This document shows, piece by piece, positions 34,330-45,129 of a stretch of DNA of 64,000 nt. Origin of the DNA: Massospora cicadina. Taxonomy: Eukaryota > Entomophthoromycota > Entomophthoromycetes > Entomophthorales > Entomophthoraceae. The notes beneath the pieces are model-generated. The model was given only the letters and a program-made list of their open reading frames with translations. It was not told the DNA's origin and did not search any database. Positions within the stretch are counted from its first letter, which is position 1, and each line of letters opens with the position of its first letter. Both the position numbers and the translations under genes were made by a program. The stretch lies in contig JAKSZP010007880.1 in the NCBI GenBank assembly GCA_022478985.1, positions 248,001 to 312,000 of the forward strand. The letters are read 5' to 3'.

Positions 34330-36060
34330 GAGTGGAATCAGCAACTTTGGCAAAAGAGTTTACTACACCGTTTTGCGCGGACCCAATTTCCACATGGTCA
34401 GCCTTCAAAGAGGATACCATCCGCCACACTCACCACCTCTCCTCCCGACGCTCACAAGCTACATCAGCTGTCATCTCATGCACTCTGGCAGAGTTGGCAC
34501 ACCTGGAATCCAACATCCCAGCCTCAGGCTACAGCCCTGCTTGGGGCTGGAAGTGGGCAGAAGCAGCCACCCACCTCAACGTGCTCAAAAGGCAACATAA
34601 ACATTGGGTTTGTGTTCAGAACAGGGCCAAACACATTACAGAGGGCGACACATGCACCGCATATTTTTTAAAAAATTCTTTGCACCGTGCCAGAGCATGG
34701 CCTGCACACAGGTGTGGAGATCAGATAATTCTGTTGCGGATACACCAGCCAAAGTGGCAATTGAAATATAGAAGTAATACTCCGAGTTGTACCAATCCAA
34801 AACAATTCAGGCGGCCAAAGTGGCGAAATTTCTTGACAGCACTCACATCTGCACCATTTCCCGATACCCAGAATTAATGAATTTGATTACTCTGAATGAA
34901 CTCTGGTCAGCCATCCCCGGTGCACCAAAATTGGAAATGCCCAGGCCCAGATGGCATTCCATATGAATTCTATAAAAAGTACTTCAAATATATATCCCCA
35001 CTGCTGCTTGCCTCCCTTAACCAGAGCCTTCTGGATACGCCTTCTACCCAGGAGGGCAAGAGGCCCTCACCATCACACTCTTCAAGAAAAGGGATAAGCT
35101 AGACCTAGCCAACTGGCGCCCCATTTCTTTAAATAACACAGATACAAAAATTCTAACTAAAATCATGGCTAACCGTTTAGGGATTGTAGCTTCTGCCACC
35201 ATCTCCCCAGATCAATTTAATTTCATACCCAGAAGGTCGATTTGGGATAACGTGCACTCTGTGGCTAACGCATGCCAGTCCACAGCCTCTGGGGCACTTG
35301 TATTTTTGGACCAACAGAAGGCCTATGATAGAGTAAACTGGGAATACCTCAGGGCCTGCCTCCATCAATTCCGCTTGCCCCCTCACTTCATCAACTGGGT
35401 AATGCTGCTCATGGAATCTGCAACAATGGCAGTACGTGGCCCTGGCTTCCTAATGGAAGTAGTCCGCCCTCAAAGGGGCTTGCGACAAGGGGCTTCCTTA
35501 GCCCACTCTTATACAACTTCAGCCTTGACCCACTACTTTGAAACATGAATGCCCAACTCACTGGGGTCCATGTGCCATTCCAAGCCCCAGTCAAGATGAT
35601 GGCGTTTACAGATGACTGTGTGGTTGGGGTGTCTAATAATAAAGATGCACGCGCACTTGAAGCTCTCATCCAGGAATATTCTCGGGCAAGTAACGCGGCA
35701 CTGAACGCTTCCAAAACTGAAATCATCCTCCTTGGTTGGTATCAAACCTACTGTGCCCTAGCAACCAGTACCCAACCCAGCCCATCTGCTCGCACACGTG
35801 CTCGCCTTCCCTGCTCACCCCACACCGCCCCACTTGTGCTCCCCTTCGTGCCACGCCCTACCATAGGGCCTGTCCGCCATATGGGCGTGTGGGTGAAGGC
35901 AGGCGGGTATGCCACAGCAGTAATGGAAAGTCGCATTCTAGACAACGTGACAAAGCGCATCGCCTCCCTCAGAGGTCACCCTACTTCCCTTACTGGAAGG
36001 GTTGTTTTAGCCAACTCTATGCTCCTCTCCAAAGTCTGATTTGGAGCCCACGCCATCGCC
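34330..36060 (+). pseudogene. LINE ORF2 reverse transcriptase
   Basis: In order: GPDGIPYEFYKKYF (34938 on), ANWRPISLNNTD, FNFIPRRSIWDNVH, then motif A FLDQQKAYDRVNWEYL with the first Asp. Motif B is PQRGLRQGAS. Motif C is AFTDDCVVGV with FTDD at 35605-35616, both aspartates kept. SKTEIILLG is the thumb entry. The stretch 35165-35548 is the longest open part. Confidence 0.88.
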
Positions 36061-37172
36061 TTCTCCCCAGGTTTTTTCAAATCTATGTATGCCCTCCTGC
36101 AAGGGTGGCTTTGGTCAGGCAACCCACCTCCAGTGCGGCTTGAGATCATGTTTGGCCCTCGTCATCATGGTGGCATGGGCCTGCTTGACTTTAAAGCCCA
36201 TGCTGCCAAGATCCTGGGTACCTGGATCGCGGCTGTCACAGCCCCTACGCTTCCCTCCCAACACTGGTCCCGCGCAGCCCACTCCAACTTCTCCCGCGCC
36301 CTGGGCCTTAACAATCCATCAAACCCTCACTCCTTGATGAAGCATCTAGCTTCCCACTCATTGGTCGCAGGTCCTCATGGTGCTAAAACCCACTACAAAC
36401 GAATCCTCCTCTCCATGCGGAGCGCTGAGTGGAGAATCCGTATTAGTGGACACACAGCACAGAGAGGCCGCCCCTCTCCTCAGTTCACACAGGAGGTACA
36501 GGGTTACCCATTCAAGACAGCTTGATCCCCACACGGTCCCATGTCCTATCCAGGGTGGACTACCTGGACATGATGGACATCCCCTATTCCATTGAGACCC
36601 GGAAGATTATTTGGAAATACGCACACCACCCTCTGTTGCAGTATCAAATCCGTTCACATGTGTGGCGCTGCCTGAGGTGGGTGTACCATATGTCTGAGTG
36701 CTCTAATGCTTTACACTCATCCTGCATCGTGTGTGGCCAGTATGGAACGCTGTTCCACCGCCTGGAGGAGTGCCCTACCTCTAAAGTGATATGGCGCGAA
36801 GTTCAACGTCTGCTTGGCCAGGATCAAACACATCCCTTCAGTCTGTCAAGAGATATGTCTGCTATATCCATGGTATCCTCCCTTCCACCCTCCCTCCATG
36901 CTCTGGTGGTTGCAATCGCCATGTGGACTATCCACACGATTGTCTTGGATGCCATCGCAGGCTCCACCCCCACTCTCCCAGAAGCTGTCCACAGATTCCA
37001 GTCCCATTTGGTGGACCACTTCCAGGCGTGGAAGTTTGGGTACCTCCCACCGCGTCACCATCAGCTGGTCTCCTCCTGGTTCCCAGTTTGGTCCATCAAA
37101 TCAGACCCTTTCCTCCACACGTGTTCAATAGTGGCTACGGCCCCTTCAACCGTCCCCTCCCCCTCCCCATAG
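36061..37172 (+). pseudogene. LINE ORF2 C-terminus with RT zinc finger
   Basis: 36085-36525 and 36522-37172 are two overlapping open stretches separated by a one-step shift near 36522. In the second, CIVCGQYGTLFHRLEEC followed by IW is the zf-RVT type C-x2-C-x7-H-x4-C finger (first Cys at 36723). No RNase H follows; the protein ends near 37172. The finger is usual in plant, fungal and protist LINEs. Confidence 0.82.
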
Positions 37173-37300
37173 TGGCGTTCCCGCTGGCAACAAGAGATAG
37201 CATTGATTCTCTGGGGTGACTTTCCTGTTACTAAGTTTTGTTTTTTTTATCAAAATTTGGAAGTAGCCGTCCCCTGGTCGGCCTTCCTCACAATAAATTT
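37173..37300 (+). other. 3' untranslated region of the LINE
   Basis: About 130 bases with a T run at 37228-37238, ending CTCACAATAAATTT before the target duplication. No poly-A longer than three. Confidence 0.6.
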
Positions 37301-37317
37301 AAGTTTATATTGTTATG

Positions 37318-37436
37318 TATGACATATAAAAACCCCATTTATATACTATAATAAAGGGACGTCATTATTTCATATCTTTGTTTTTAGTACTTGACTTCAA
37401 AAATTACATTTTGAGTACTTATCATTGGATGGATAA
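37318..37436 (+). repeat. 3' LTR of B, second piece
   Basis: It resumes B's LTR after the LINE: ATATAAAAACCCCATTTATA, GGGACGTCATTA and TTTAGTACTTGACTTC match 25280-25360 in the 5' LTR. It stops at GGATAA where element C inserts. Confidence 0.85.
37432..37436. repeat. Target-site duplication of C, left copy
   Basis: GATAA before TGTCAG; the same five bases stand at 43705-43709. Confidence 0.87.
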
Positions 37437-38656
37437 TGTCAGAAAGACAGCAAGTTAATTTTTAGATCAACCTGTCAAATTAAGTGCTGAAGCACCCAAA
37501 AGACAAGTCTGAATGCCAATGCACTGTTATTTGTGAGACTGTTATGAAACTAGGAAGGAATTTCGCCAATGAGCGCCCATGAGCCATAGTTTTGTTTAGG
37601 AAACTAGCAAAGAACCAGGTAAACATGGTCACGGGTACATGGTTTGTTGAGATGTAGTCAAGAGGGGTGTTTAGATTTGAACATATTAAAACTGGAATTT
37701 GGTATAAGAACTTTTATTAAAAAGTTAAATAAAAGAAATTGACCAACAGTTTCCTCAGTGCAATGCAACTGATTAAATAGTGTTCAATTTGGACAGCTTT
37801 TCAAAGCATGAGATTGGGGCCCTCAAATTTTGAAATACCCTGGTGTATTTTTTAGTGAGGGGAGATTTTGACTTAAATATGAACTGACATTGAAGGATTT
37901 GGCGGAAGGCGAAATCACTATCAGTTTTACTGAAAACGCCTGACCTGAGGCTTTACTGCATTTGCAACAGTTGGTGTGATGGCATCTGTCCTGATGGGCA
38001 ACAGGAATTCCCCAGGACCACCCCACATAGGGGCGATCCCAACAGGTGGAAATGGGTTTGTGATGGCCATCCTGCCCATTCCCTGTTGCTGGAGCATTTG
38101 TTTGGCCAAATGGGTATCATCAATTGCCAATCCCGATTTTTGTAATGGGGTTTCAAACTATTGGCAACAGTCACTGATGGTGACATCTGCCCATTGGGTT
38201 CTTCCCCAATGATTTTGAGTACAGTTTGGAGTTGGCCACCATACTTCTCAAAGGCTAAATGCCATTGGCGATTATAACCGAGAATTCATTACTTGTTCCT
38301 TTTAAATTTGAGTTGTGCGCCCATTGGTCTTTACTCCCATAGATTTTAACCATTCTGACTCCAATTTTGAGAATTTGGCGCCATCAACTTTATAAAATTC
38401 ATCCAGCTCAGGGGAGTAACAGGTACCAATAATTTCTGCGAAGATCTCCTCAATTTGGTGAAATAATTTATCAGATTCAAGCGCAGGGACATGGGGAAGA
38501 ATATTTAGAGGGAGAGCTGTTACCCAGCGCTCATCTACCACATGGGTGAGGTCGCCTATCTAATGAGAGGTACAGCGGCCCACTTTAGACCCTTTTTATT
38601 AAAAAAAAAAGGAAAACTTCCTGGTTAAGCAGAGGGGTTGCATACCTAGACTTACA
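37437..38656 (-). repeat. 3' LTR of C
   Basis: TGTCAGAAAGACAG to AGACTTACA, 1220 bases. It is nearly identical to the partner over about 37618-37865 yet clearly diverged on both sides. Confidence 0.9.
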
Positions 38657-39165
38657 CTACCCTTTCCTTTTACCAAAGGGGGCCCCACCACCAGGAAACT
38701 GCGTTAATTCCACATTTTTGTGGGCTTTAGGTGATTTGATCGCCATTAAAGCTGCAATTTTTGGGGGAGGACGGGGAGCATCTGGATGAGAGGCATGGAA
38801 AGCCTCGATCAACTTGGAGCAGTTCACGCAATCTTGAGCCCTGACCAAACTGTTCTCATAGGCCAGATAATATTTACAAGCAACAAGATATTGAACTGAT
38901 CAATGAGTTTTGCAGGAATCCTAGGTGCCCTCCACTTCAGTCTCCTCCAAGTCCTTAATCACAATAGGTTCAGGATCTGAGGGAATTGCCCCTTGAATGG
39001 TGATAGCTGAGATACATGGAAAACTGGGTGTTGCTTCCCGTGGGGTGGCAATTTTAACCAGAAAGCACCATTCCCTAAATCTTCCTCCACCAAGTGGGGA
39101 CCCAAGCGTTTGCTTGCAAACTTATGTGAGGTCACCTGCATCTGTAAATGGCGCATATCAAGCAT
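38657..39165 (-). pseudogene. Integrase C-terminus and chromodomain remnant of C
   Basis: 39165-38959 reads RHLQMQVTSHKFASKRLGPH, then PVFHVSQLSPFKGQ, the integrase tail. After a break, YLVACKYYLAYENSLVRAQD is a decayed chromodomain (YLVxWKxxxxxENSW in H) and LIEAFHASHPDAP its last helix. The reading ends GAPFGKRKG with TAG, which touches the LTR start TGTAAG, so its last codons double as the polypurine tract. Confidence 0.78.
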
Positions 39166-39169
39166 GGCA

Positions 39170-39920
39170 TATGAACTGACCTTGCTGTCGTGAGCCAGGA
39201 GCTGCTTCCAATCTATGAACTGTTTATAGTCAATTATGGACTTAGTGAGAAGCTCATGAACTAAGGACTGCGTTATCCAGATATGTTTTACATGATCAGC
39301 GGTGACTGGTACCTCTGGGTGAAGGCACGGACCAATTGAGATTGAGAGTTGTACCCCAAGGTCGCTTCATATGGAGAAAATCCAGTGGAGGCATGAGTTC
39401 CATTATTATATGCAAACTGAGCGAGGGGGAAGTCATCAGCACAGGTATCCTAAGCAGCAGCTGCGTAACAATGCTGATGCTGCTCAAGAATAAAATTTAC
39501 CTATTCAGTATGGCCATCGGATTGAGGGTGGCACACAGTGGAATGGCAGGGCGTGATCTTCAAAAATTGCTAAGAGCTCATTAACAATTGCTCTGTGAAT
39601 TGAGCCCATTATTCACTAACGATCTCCTGTGGGAGGCCAAACATTGAGAGTAAATGGCGCACAAAAAGTCGAGCAGTATCCCCAGAAGTGATAGCAGAGG
39701 AACACAGGATAAAGCGGGAAAATTATGTAAAATGGTTGATTACCACCATCAACACGGTAAACCCATTGGAACTGGGAAGTTTGACAATAAAGTCCACGGA
39801 CTTTGATGTCCATGGACCCTCTGCTTGTTGTAAGGGATGAGGAATACCATCCTTGCCTGACCAATCTAACTTGGCACAAGCACAAGTGACGCAATCTGAA
39901 ATCTATGCCAGTACATCTTT
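39170..39920 (-). pseudogene. Integrase core of C
   Basis: In mixed frames: SVDFIVKLPSSNGFTVLMVV (first Asp, mutated in VVINHF), LFVRHLLSMFGLPQEIVSE (second Asp site) and HSTVCHPQSDGHTE (catalytic Glu region). The first Asp codon appears to be Asn (VVINHF against VVVDHF). The tail near 39487-39300 reads TAAAYDTCADDFPLAQFAYN-like integrase text. Confidence 0.72.
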
Positions 39921-40348
39921 TGATAACCTGCCCAGTTTTAGGTACAATTGATCAAATCAAGGCACTTCTTGTTCCCATGGAGTCTGACTGTGGGAGGATC
40001 AAGGTGAGCCTGAATCACTTCAGCTCGAAGAAAGGGAGGAATCCAAACCCTGACTGAAATTGAATGAGACCCTCACCCAGGGTAATAAAAGGAATGTTTA
40101 GATGCAGGAGGATACAATTGCTTCAAAAGGTCCACCCCTTTGGCACAGGCCGTTTGAGCTGCCAAAACTCAGGAGATTAGGGGTGCATCTGGAGCTAAGT
40201 CCACTGTCAAAACCCTCGGAGGGATGATGGATAAGATTTGGGTGGGAGGGATAATAGTAACCAGATCCGCCTCATCTGGATCTACAGGGCAATGTGAGGG
40301 TTATGACTTAAGAAGTTGGGAAGAACATTCAACGCTCCTTTCACAAAC
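39921..40348 (-). other. Eroded RNase H-integrase spacer of C
   Basis: It should hold the zinc finger. I see RVLTVDLAPDAPL-like linker text (minus, about 40200), but no finger with all four ligands. Confidence 0.4.
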
Positions 40349-40700
40349 TCATATGAAGTTAAAGCTACAAAAATTCTGGTAAGTTTGATCTTGCTTATGT
40401 GCCAACTTCTTTGTTTGCAGAAGTAGAGAAGGGCTTAATGATCTATTTTCACTGTTAACTCGTGTTGAGCGCCCCTGCAAAAGATACCGCCAGTGAATAA
40501 GGGCCCATGCCACGACTGCCAGCTCCTTAACATAGATGAATAAGGCTGCTCCATAGGAGAGAACTTGTGGGAAAAGTAGGTGACAGGGTGCCCTAACCCT
40601 GCATGCTCCTGAAGCATTACAGACCCACAGCAACATATGACGCATCGCATGCTACAACATAGGTCTTAGAGGGGTCTTCATGTTTTAGGATAAGGGGAGA
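40349..40700 (-). pseudogene. RNase H of C
   Basis: Two overlapping open frames, 40650-40435 and 40645-40349, share the domain: GHPVTYFSHKFSPMEQPYSS in one and YVKELAVVAWALIHWRYLLQ (catalytic Glu) in the other. YVVACDAS-like wording lies at about 40660. One shift near 40540 explains the pair. Confidence 0.75.
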
Positions 40701-40799
40701 CAAAAACACCTCTTTAATTGACTCAAACGCATGCTGGCACTCAGGAATCCAACAAAAGTAGAAATTCTTACCCGTGAGTGAATGAAATGGAGCGGATAA

Positions 40800-41600
40800 C
40801 TAGGATAAAGCAGGGGAGAATTTTATTAAGAAAGTTATAGTACCCAAGAAGCTTCTTAATTGCTTTTGGGTTGTTGAATTGTGCCACCCACAGATGGTGT
40901 TCAACTTGTTAGAGGGAATGGAGTACCATCCTTTAAGAAAAAATTGCCTAAAAATGAGACTTCCTCTTGATAAAACTTGCATTTTGAAGGCTTAACAAAT
41001 AGGCCTATCTTATGGTAGGCCGCCACAACCGCTTCTAAGTCTTTTGCATTTTTGGTAGTCAGGGAGTGTACTAGGATATCATTAATATAAGCTACCACCC
41101 AGGTGAACCAAAAATCACTTAACACACTATTGATCATTCTTTGGAATGTGGCCAGTGCATTTTTGACCTGAATGGCATTACCCAAAAGTTAAAAATGTCC
41201 ATCTTTGTTCAGATAGTGGTAAGCCATTCCTGGCCTTCCATCACTCAAATTTGATTAAATTTATTAACAAGAGACAGTTTAAAGAACACACGTGACTTAG
41301 AAATCACTTTACCAATAGTCTGCTACAGCGGCAAAGGGTAGAGATCATGAACAGTGATTTTATTTAGGTGACCCTAATCTTATGCAGGGATGAAGGGAAC
41401 CATCGGCCTTCTTGGAAAAAACGATGAGCGAAGCAACAGGTGATGTCTTTCTGAACAACCACCCTATCTTAAGCATGTCATCCAACAATGCATTGAGAGA
41501 ATCCTCCTCCTCCGCTGTATGAGGGTACAAAGGAAAATTAATAATCACCACCGGCACCGTTGTTCTAAACCCTAAATCAAATTTATTATGAGGGGTGAGA
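40800..41600 (-). pseudogene. Reverse transcriptase of C
   Basis: 41557-41360 covers the fingers (SLNALLDDMLKIGWLFRKTS, PVASLIVFSKKADGSLHPC). 41185-40901 covers the palm (LATFQRMINSVLSDFWFTWV, then AYINDILVHS) and LFVKPSKCKFYQEEVSFLGN. The active-site motif is YIND at 41078-41089, with Asn in place of the first Asp. The first-Asp segment between the two pieces is badly degraded. Confidence 0.82.
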
Positions 41601-41907
41601 TGGTCTGCCTTCTTGGAATCAAAAGATACTTTGATATCCCATCAATGCCTCAGAAAACCTGATGGGAGACACGCTGGGGAAACAAGGGAAGTGATCAAAT
41701 TGTAACCTTGAGTTTTTGTAAGCGTATACACTAAAGGAAACTTGCCTTCAGTCTGGTTATTATTAAGTGACAACATAGACTTCAGATGAATTCTAGCATG
41801 CTGTCAATTCCACCAACCCACCCTAAGATTACCAGAAACACCAAGTTTGGCATTGCGGAGAACTGATTGCAAAAGCTAAACTGGTGGACAGAGAAAGGTA
41901 CTGGGCG

Positions 41908-42243
41908 TTAAACTAGATACAAGGGCTGGGAGGCAGATGAAGTGACCATCACCATAGAACCCAAGTCCAGGTCAAGTTCCAAATGGTGAGCTAGCTCTAC
42001 ACTCATAAAATTACTCATTGCTCCAGTGTCCACCAAGGCCTCAAAGGACATGTGGTGAGCTCTGATACTAATTTTCATAGTCATTAAAAAGTAGGCGAAA
42101 TTCGTTTTATTGGCAGCTATAGTTGAGTCTTTAGATAGATAAGAGATGGTACTAGGATTGGAGGAAACCACAAGGTTCATGACAGGAGTAGCTACTTCAT
42201 AAGTTAGAATGCCAGAATATACTGACATGGGCATGTGGGCCAC
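41908..42243 (-). pseudogene. Protease of C
   Basis: A 112-codon open stretch has FEALVDTGAMSNFMSVELAH with an intact DTG. The second protease block falls after the stop. By wording it is close to H's protease (VLVDTGAFNNFMDQCLADYL). Confidence 0.83.
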
Positions 42244-42487
42244 GGAAACTATTAAATTGATTTGTACAATGATTTGAAGCTGTGATTTGACACCAAGGAT
42301 ATCTCAGCGGCTCCTGTCATGAACATCCCATTTTGGAGGGTGGGCTTAGAAAACTTGGGAGATACTAGGCTATTGTGGACATAGTAGAACTTCTTCACAA
42401 CCTTATTCAGCTGAGAGAAAATGGCCACTGCTATTCTCATCTCAACAAGAAGGGAGGAAATGGTTAAAAATAATGGATAGTCAATTA
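42244..42487 (-). pseudogene. Gag remnant and leader of C
   Basis: Only 240 bases remain where Gag should be. A 62-codon stretch (42440-42252) cannot be placed in a family. After the LTR on minus comes TAATTGACTATCC in primer-site position. Confidence 0.5.
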
Positions 42488-43704
42488 TGTCAGGAAGACA
42501 GCAAGTTAAACCTAGACCAAATTTGCCAATTTAAGTGCTGAAGTACCCAAATGACAAGCCCAAATGCCAATGGCACTGCTATTTGTGTGACTGTTATAAA
42601 ACCAAGAAGAAATTTTGCCAATGAGCGCCCATGAGCCATAGTTGTGTATAGGAACCTAGCAAAGAACCAGGTAAACATGGCCACGGGTACATGGTTTGTT
42701 GAGATGTAGTCAAGAGGGGTGTTTAGATTTGAACATATTAAAACTGGAATTTGGTATAAGAACTTTTATTAAAAAGTTAAATAAAAGAAATTGACCAACA
42801 GTTTCCTCAGTGCAATGCAACTGATTAAATAGTGTTCAATTTGGACAGCTTTTCAAAGCATGAGATTGGGGCCCTCAAATTTTGAAATACCCTGGTGTAT
42901 TTTTTAGTGAGGGGGAATTTCGATTTTAATATGAACTGACATTAAAGGATTTGGCGGAAAACGAAATCACTATCAGTTTGAATGCAAACGCCTGACCTGA
43001 GGCTTTACTGCATTTGCAACAGTTGGTGTGATGGCATCTGTCCTGATGGGCAACAGAATTCCCCAGGACCACCCCTATGTGGGGTGGTCCCAACAGGTGG
43101 AAACGGGTTTGTGATGGCCAACCTGCCCATTCCCAGTTGCTGGAGCATTTGTTTGGCCAAATGGGTATCATCAATTGCCAATCCCAATTTTTGTAATGGG
43201 GTTTCAAACTATTGGCAACAGTCACCAATGGTGATATCTGCCCATCAGTGTTTGTCCCCAACAATTTTATGTGGAGTTTGGAGCTGGCCACCATATTGCT
43301 CAATAGCTCAATGTCATCTTCAATTTCAATTGAGAATTCAATACTTGTCCCTTTTCAACTATGAGTTGTGCGCCCATTGGGCTTTACTCCCATAAATTTT
43401 GAACATTCTGACTCCAATTTTTAGGGTTCAGAGCCATTGACTTTAGAAAACTCACCTAGCTCATGGGATGACGGTTAATAATGATATCTGCAAGAACTCC
43501 GCAATTTGGTGAACTGATTTGGCATAGGCAAGTGTGGGGACAGAGAAAGAATCTTCAGAGGGAGAGCTGTTACCTAGCGCTCATCTATCACATGGGTGAG
43601 GTCACCCTGTGTAACGAGAGGTTCAGAGGCCCTCTTCAGACCCTTTTTATTAGGAAAAGGGAAAACTGCGCATACAAGCAGAGGGTTGCTCCCCTATACT
43701 TACA
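42488..43704 (-). repeat. 5' LTR of C
   Basis: TGTCAGGAAGACAG to ATACTTACA, 1217 bases, followed by GATAA. Confidence 0.9.
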
Positions 43705-43709
43705 GATAA

Positions 43710-43848
43710 TCTAGCTGAAAGGACATAAGCAAGTACTTGGCCCCCTTTAGAATAAAAAACGTGTCATGCGTCTTAAATAACTTCAAGTATCAACTGTTGG
43801 GCTTCTTATCCACAGCACAATTGAGCTCAAAAAAATGGAGGCTTAAAA
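43710..43848 (+). repeat. 3' LTR of B, third piece
   Basis: TCTAGCTGAAAGGACATAAG matches TCTAGCTGAAAAAACATAAG at 25393 in the 5' LTR. The similarity runs on through ACTT(G)GGC(A/C)CC and ATGGAGGCTTAAAA, the counterpart of ATGGAAGCCCAACA at the 5' LTR end. Confidence 0.8.
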
Positions 43849-44141
43849 GTCCTTAAGCCCAAGTTTCTTTAGATTTCTAAACTCATGTATATTCAAAACC
43901 TCTCCAACAGGTGTAATATGAACTAAAGTGACTATTTGATATCACTTAACTTTCGACAAAATAAGGCTACAGGTTAGTTAAAACCAACTGAATTTCGCCA
44001 TGATCAGGTAGAATAAATCCAGGAGCAGCATCCAGTTCTTAATGTTGATCAATCAAACAGGGTAAATATTGATATATAATCCCTGAGGAATGGTTAAAAT
44101 TATTTACAAACTCATGATAACTTGATGACCTGCAGAATGGT

Positions 44142-44650
44142 TTAGGTATGTTTAGCGTGTATGGGAATGCCCTTTGATTCTATAATCTGCGTCAGCACAT
44201 CTGTGGTATGGCCATGTAGCCGCTGATAGTCATTTGGTAATATACCGTCTTTGTATACAATATTAACAAACCCCTGCCTTGGGTCTGTCAGGGCTGCATC
44301 CTTCCAGTTACAATAGTGGAAGTATTTGTCCCAGTAATTCCAAAATATTCTCCTCAAAATTGGCTTTAACCCCATATTTCCTCAGAAAAAGAGAGTTCAA
44401 TTAAAATGTCATAAATTGTTATTATGAATACTGATAGCTGGATCAGAAATTACTAAGGAGCTAAAATACAGCAGTAATACAATTTACTCTCTTTCTGAAG
44501 TTGTAATTGGGGGACCTACAATCCCATAGATTTTTAATGATCTATGTCCAGAGCAAGCCCTAGTTTTTTCACTAAACAAGTGGATACAATAAGATTTGGT
44601 GCCCCACTGTACACAATAGATCAGGCTTTGAGCTTATTTACAGTTATAAT
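44142..44650 (-). pseudogene. Protease and linker of I
   Basis: Minus reading gives TVYSGAPNLIVSTCLVKKLG and later NNNYDILI...LFLRKYG, the same blocks as the F and G proteases. The catalytic Asp reads Tyr (YSG for DSG). The open stretch 44375-44142 (GLKPILRRIFWNYWDKYFHY) is the linker toward RT. Confidence 0.6.
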
Positions 44651-45129
44651 GATATAGTTATCATCAGAAAAATAAGTATCAGTAGTATTTATTCTAAGGA
44701 CGCACACTTTTTCCGCATGACCTAAAAAATTCTACTTTTCTTTACACAACTGAGGACTGATTTCTTTCAAAGTTTGATAGTTGCCACCATTTAGACCTCA
44801 GTTAACTTGAAAACTCACTAGGAGGGTCAGAAAAGTTCAATTAGTTTTAACTGTTGAAAATATGGTTTCAATACTACTTCTTATGCCAACTCAGCGAATA
44901 ATTTTTCTTGTGAGCAGGTGGTCACTGGTATGCTATTATTTGTTAACACTGGAACTGGCAAAGGCGGCCTGGAGTAATCGTCCATTCAACTCTTGGAAGA
45001 TGGATTCAGGGATTTAAATTTACTTGGGATTTTGTTAGAGGAGGCGGAAGTAGAAAAAACCAATTTAATCCGCCCAGTCTTTTACCTCTTCATCGTCATT
45101 ACAAGTTCATATCATGACCAGTGTTTAGA

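Larger units (their letters stand above)
32040..37300 (+). mobile_element. LINE with ORF1 and ORF2, inserted in B's 3' LTR
   Basis: 5261 bases between 17-bp duplications. ORF1 (CCHC knuckle) and ORF2 (endonuclease, RT, zinc finger) are recognisable in order, so the copy is near full length. It ends CACAATAAATTT without a long poly-A. No RNase H was seen in ORF2. Frameshifts and stops are moderate. It is richer in G+C than the B sequence around it. Confidence 0.9.
37437..43704 (-). mobile_element. Element C: chromovirus inserted in B's 3' LTR
   Basis: LTRs 37437-38656 and 42488-43704 with the GATAA duplication. Internal pol on minus: protease, RT, RNase H, integrase, chromodomain remnant. Only about 240 bases separate the protease from the 5' LTR, so almost all of Gag is gone. 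Frames are broken in most domains. Confidence 0.9.
14765..43848 (+). mobile_element. Element B: outer gypsy element of the nest
   Basis: The plus-strand Gag, protease, RT, RNase H and integrase lie at 26108-31530. Two LTRs flank them, each in pieces: 5' LTR 14765-14839 plus 24820-25534, 3' LTR 31528-32039 plus 37318-37436 plus 43710-43848. Added up the LTRs are about 790 and 770 bases. Between the pieces sit G, the LINE and C. No clear target duplication remains for B itself. All its genes carry stops. Confidence 0.8.

Noticed and set aside
35736..36143. Long plus-strand frames overlapping LINE RT
   Set aside because: Pro/Ser/His-rich shadow; the true frame is set by FTDD and the downstream KTEIILLG segment.
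36791..37219. Third overlapping frame at the LINE 3' end
   Set aside because: The zf-RVT finger lies in the frame at 36522-37172; the others are shadows.
43849..43853. Target duplication for element B (GTCCT)
   Set aside because: The left end of B is uncertain and no matching five bases stand before it.
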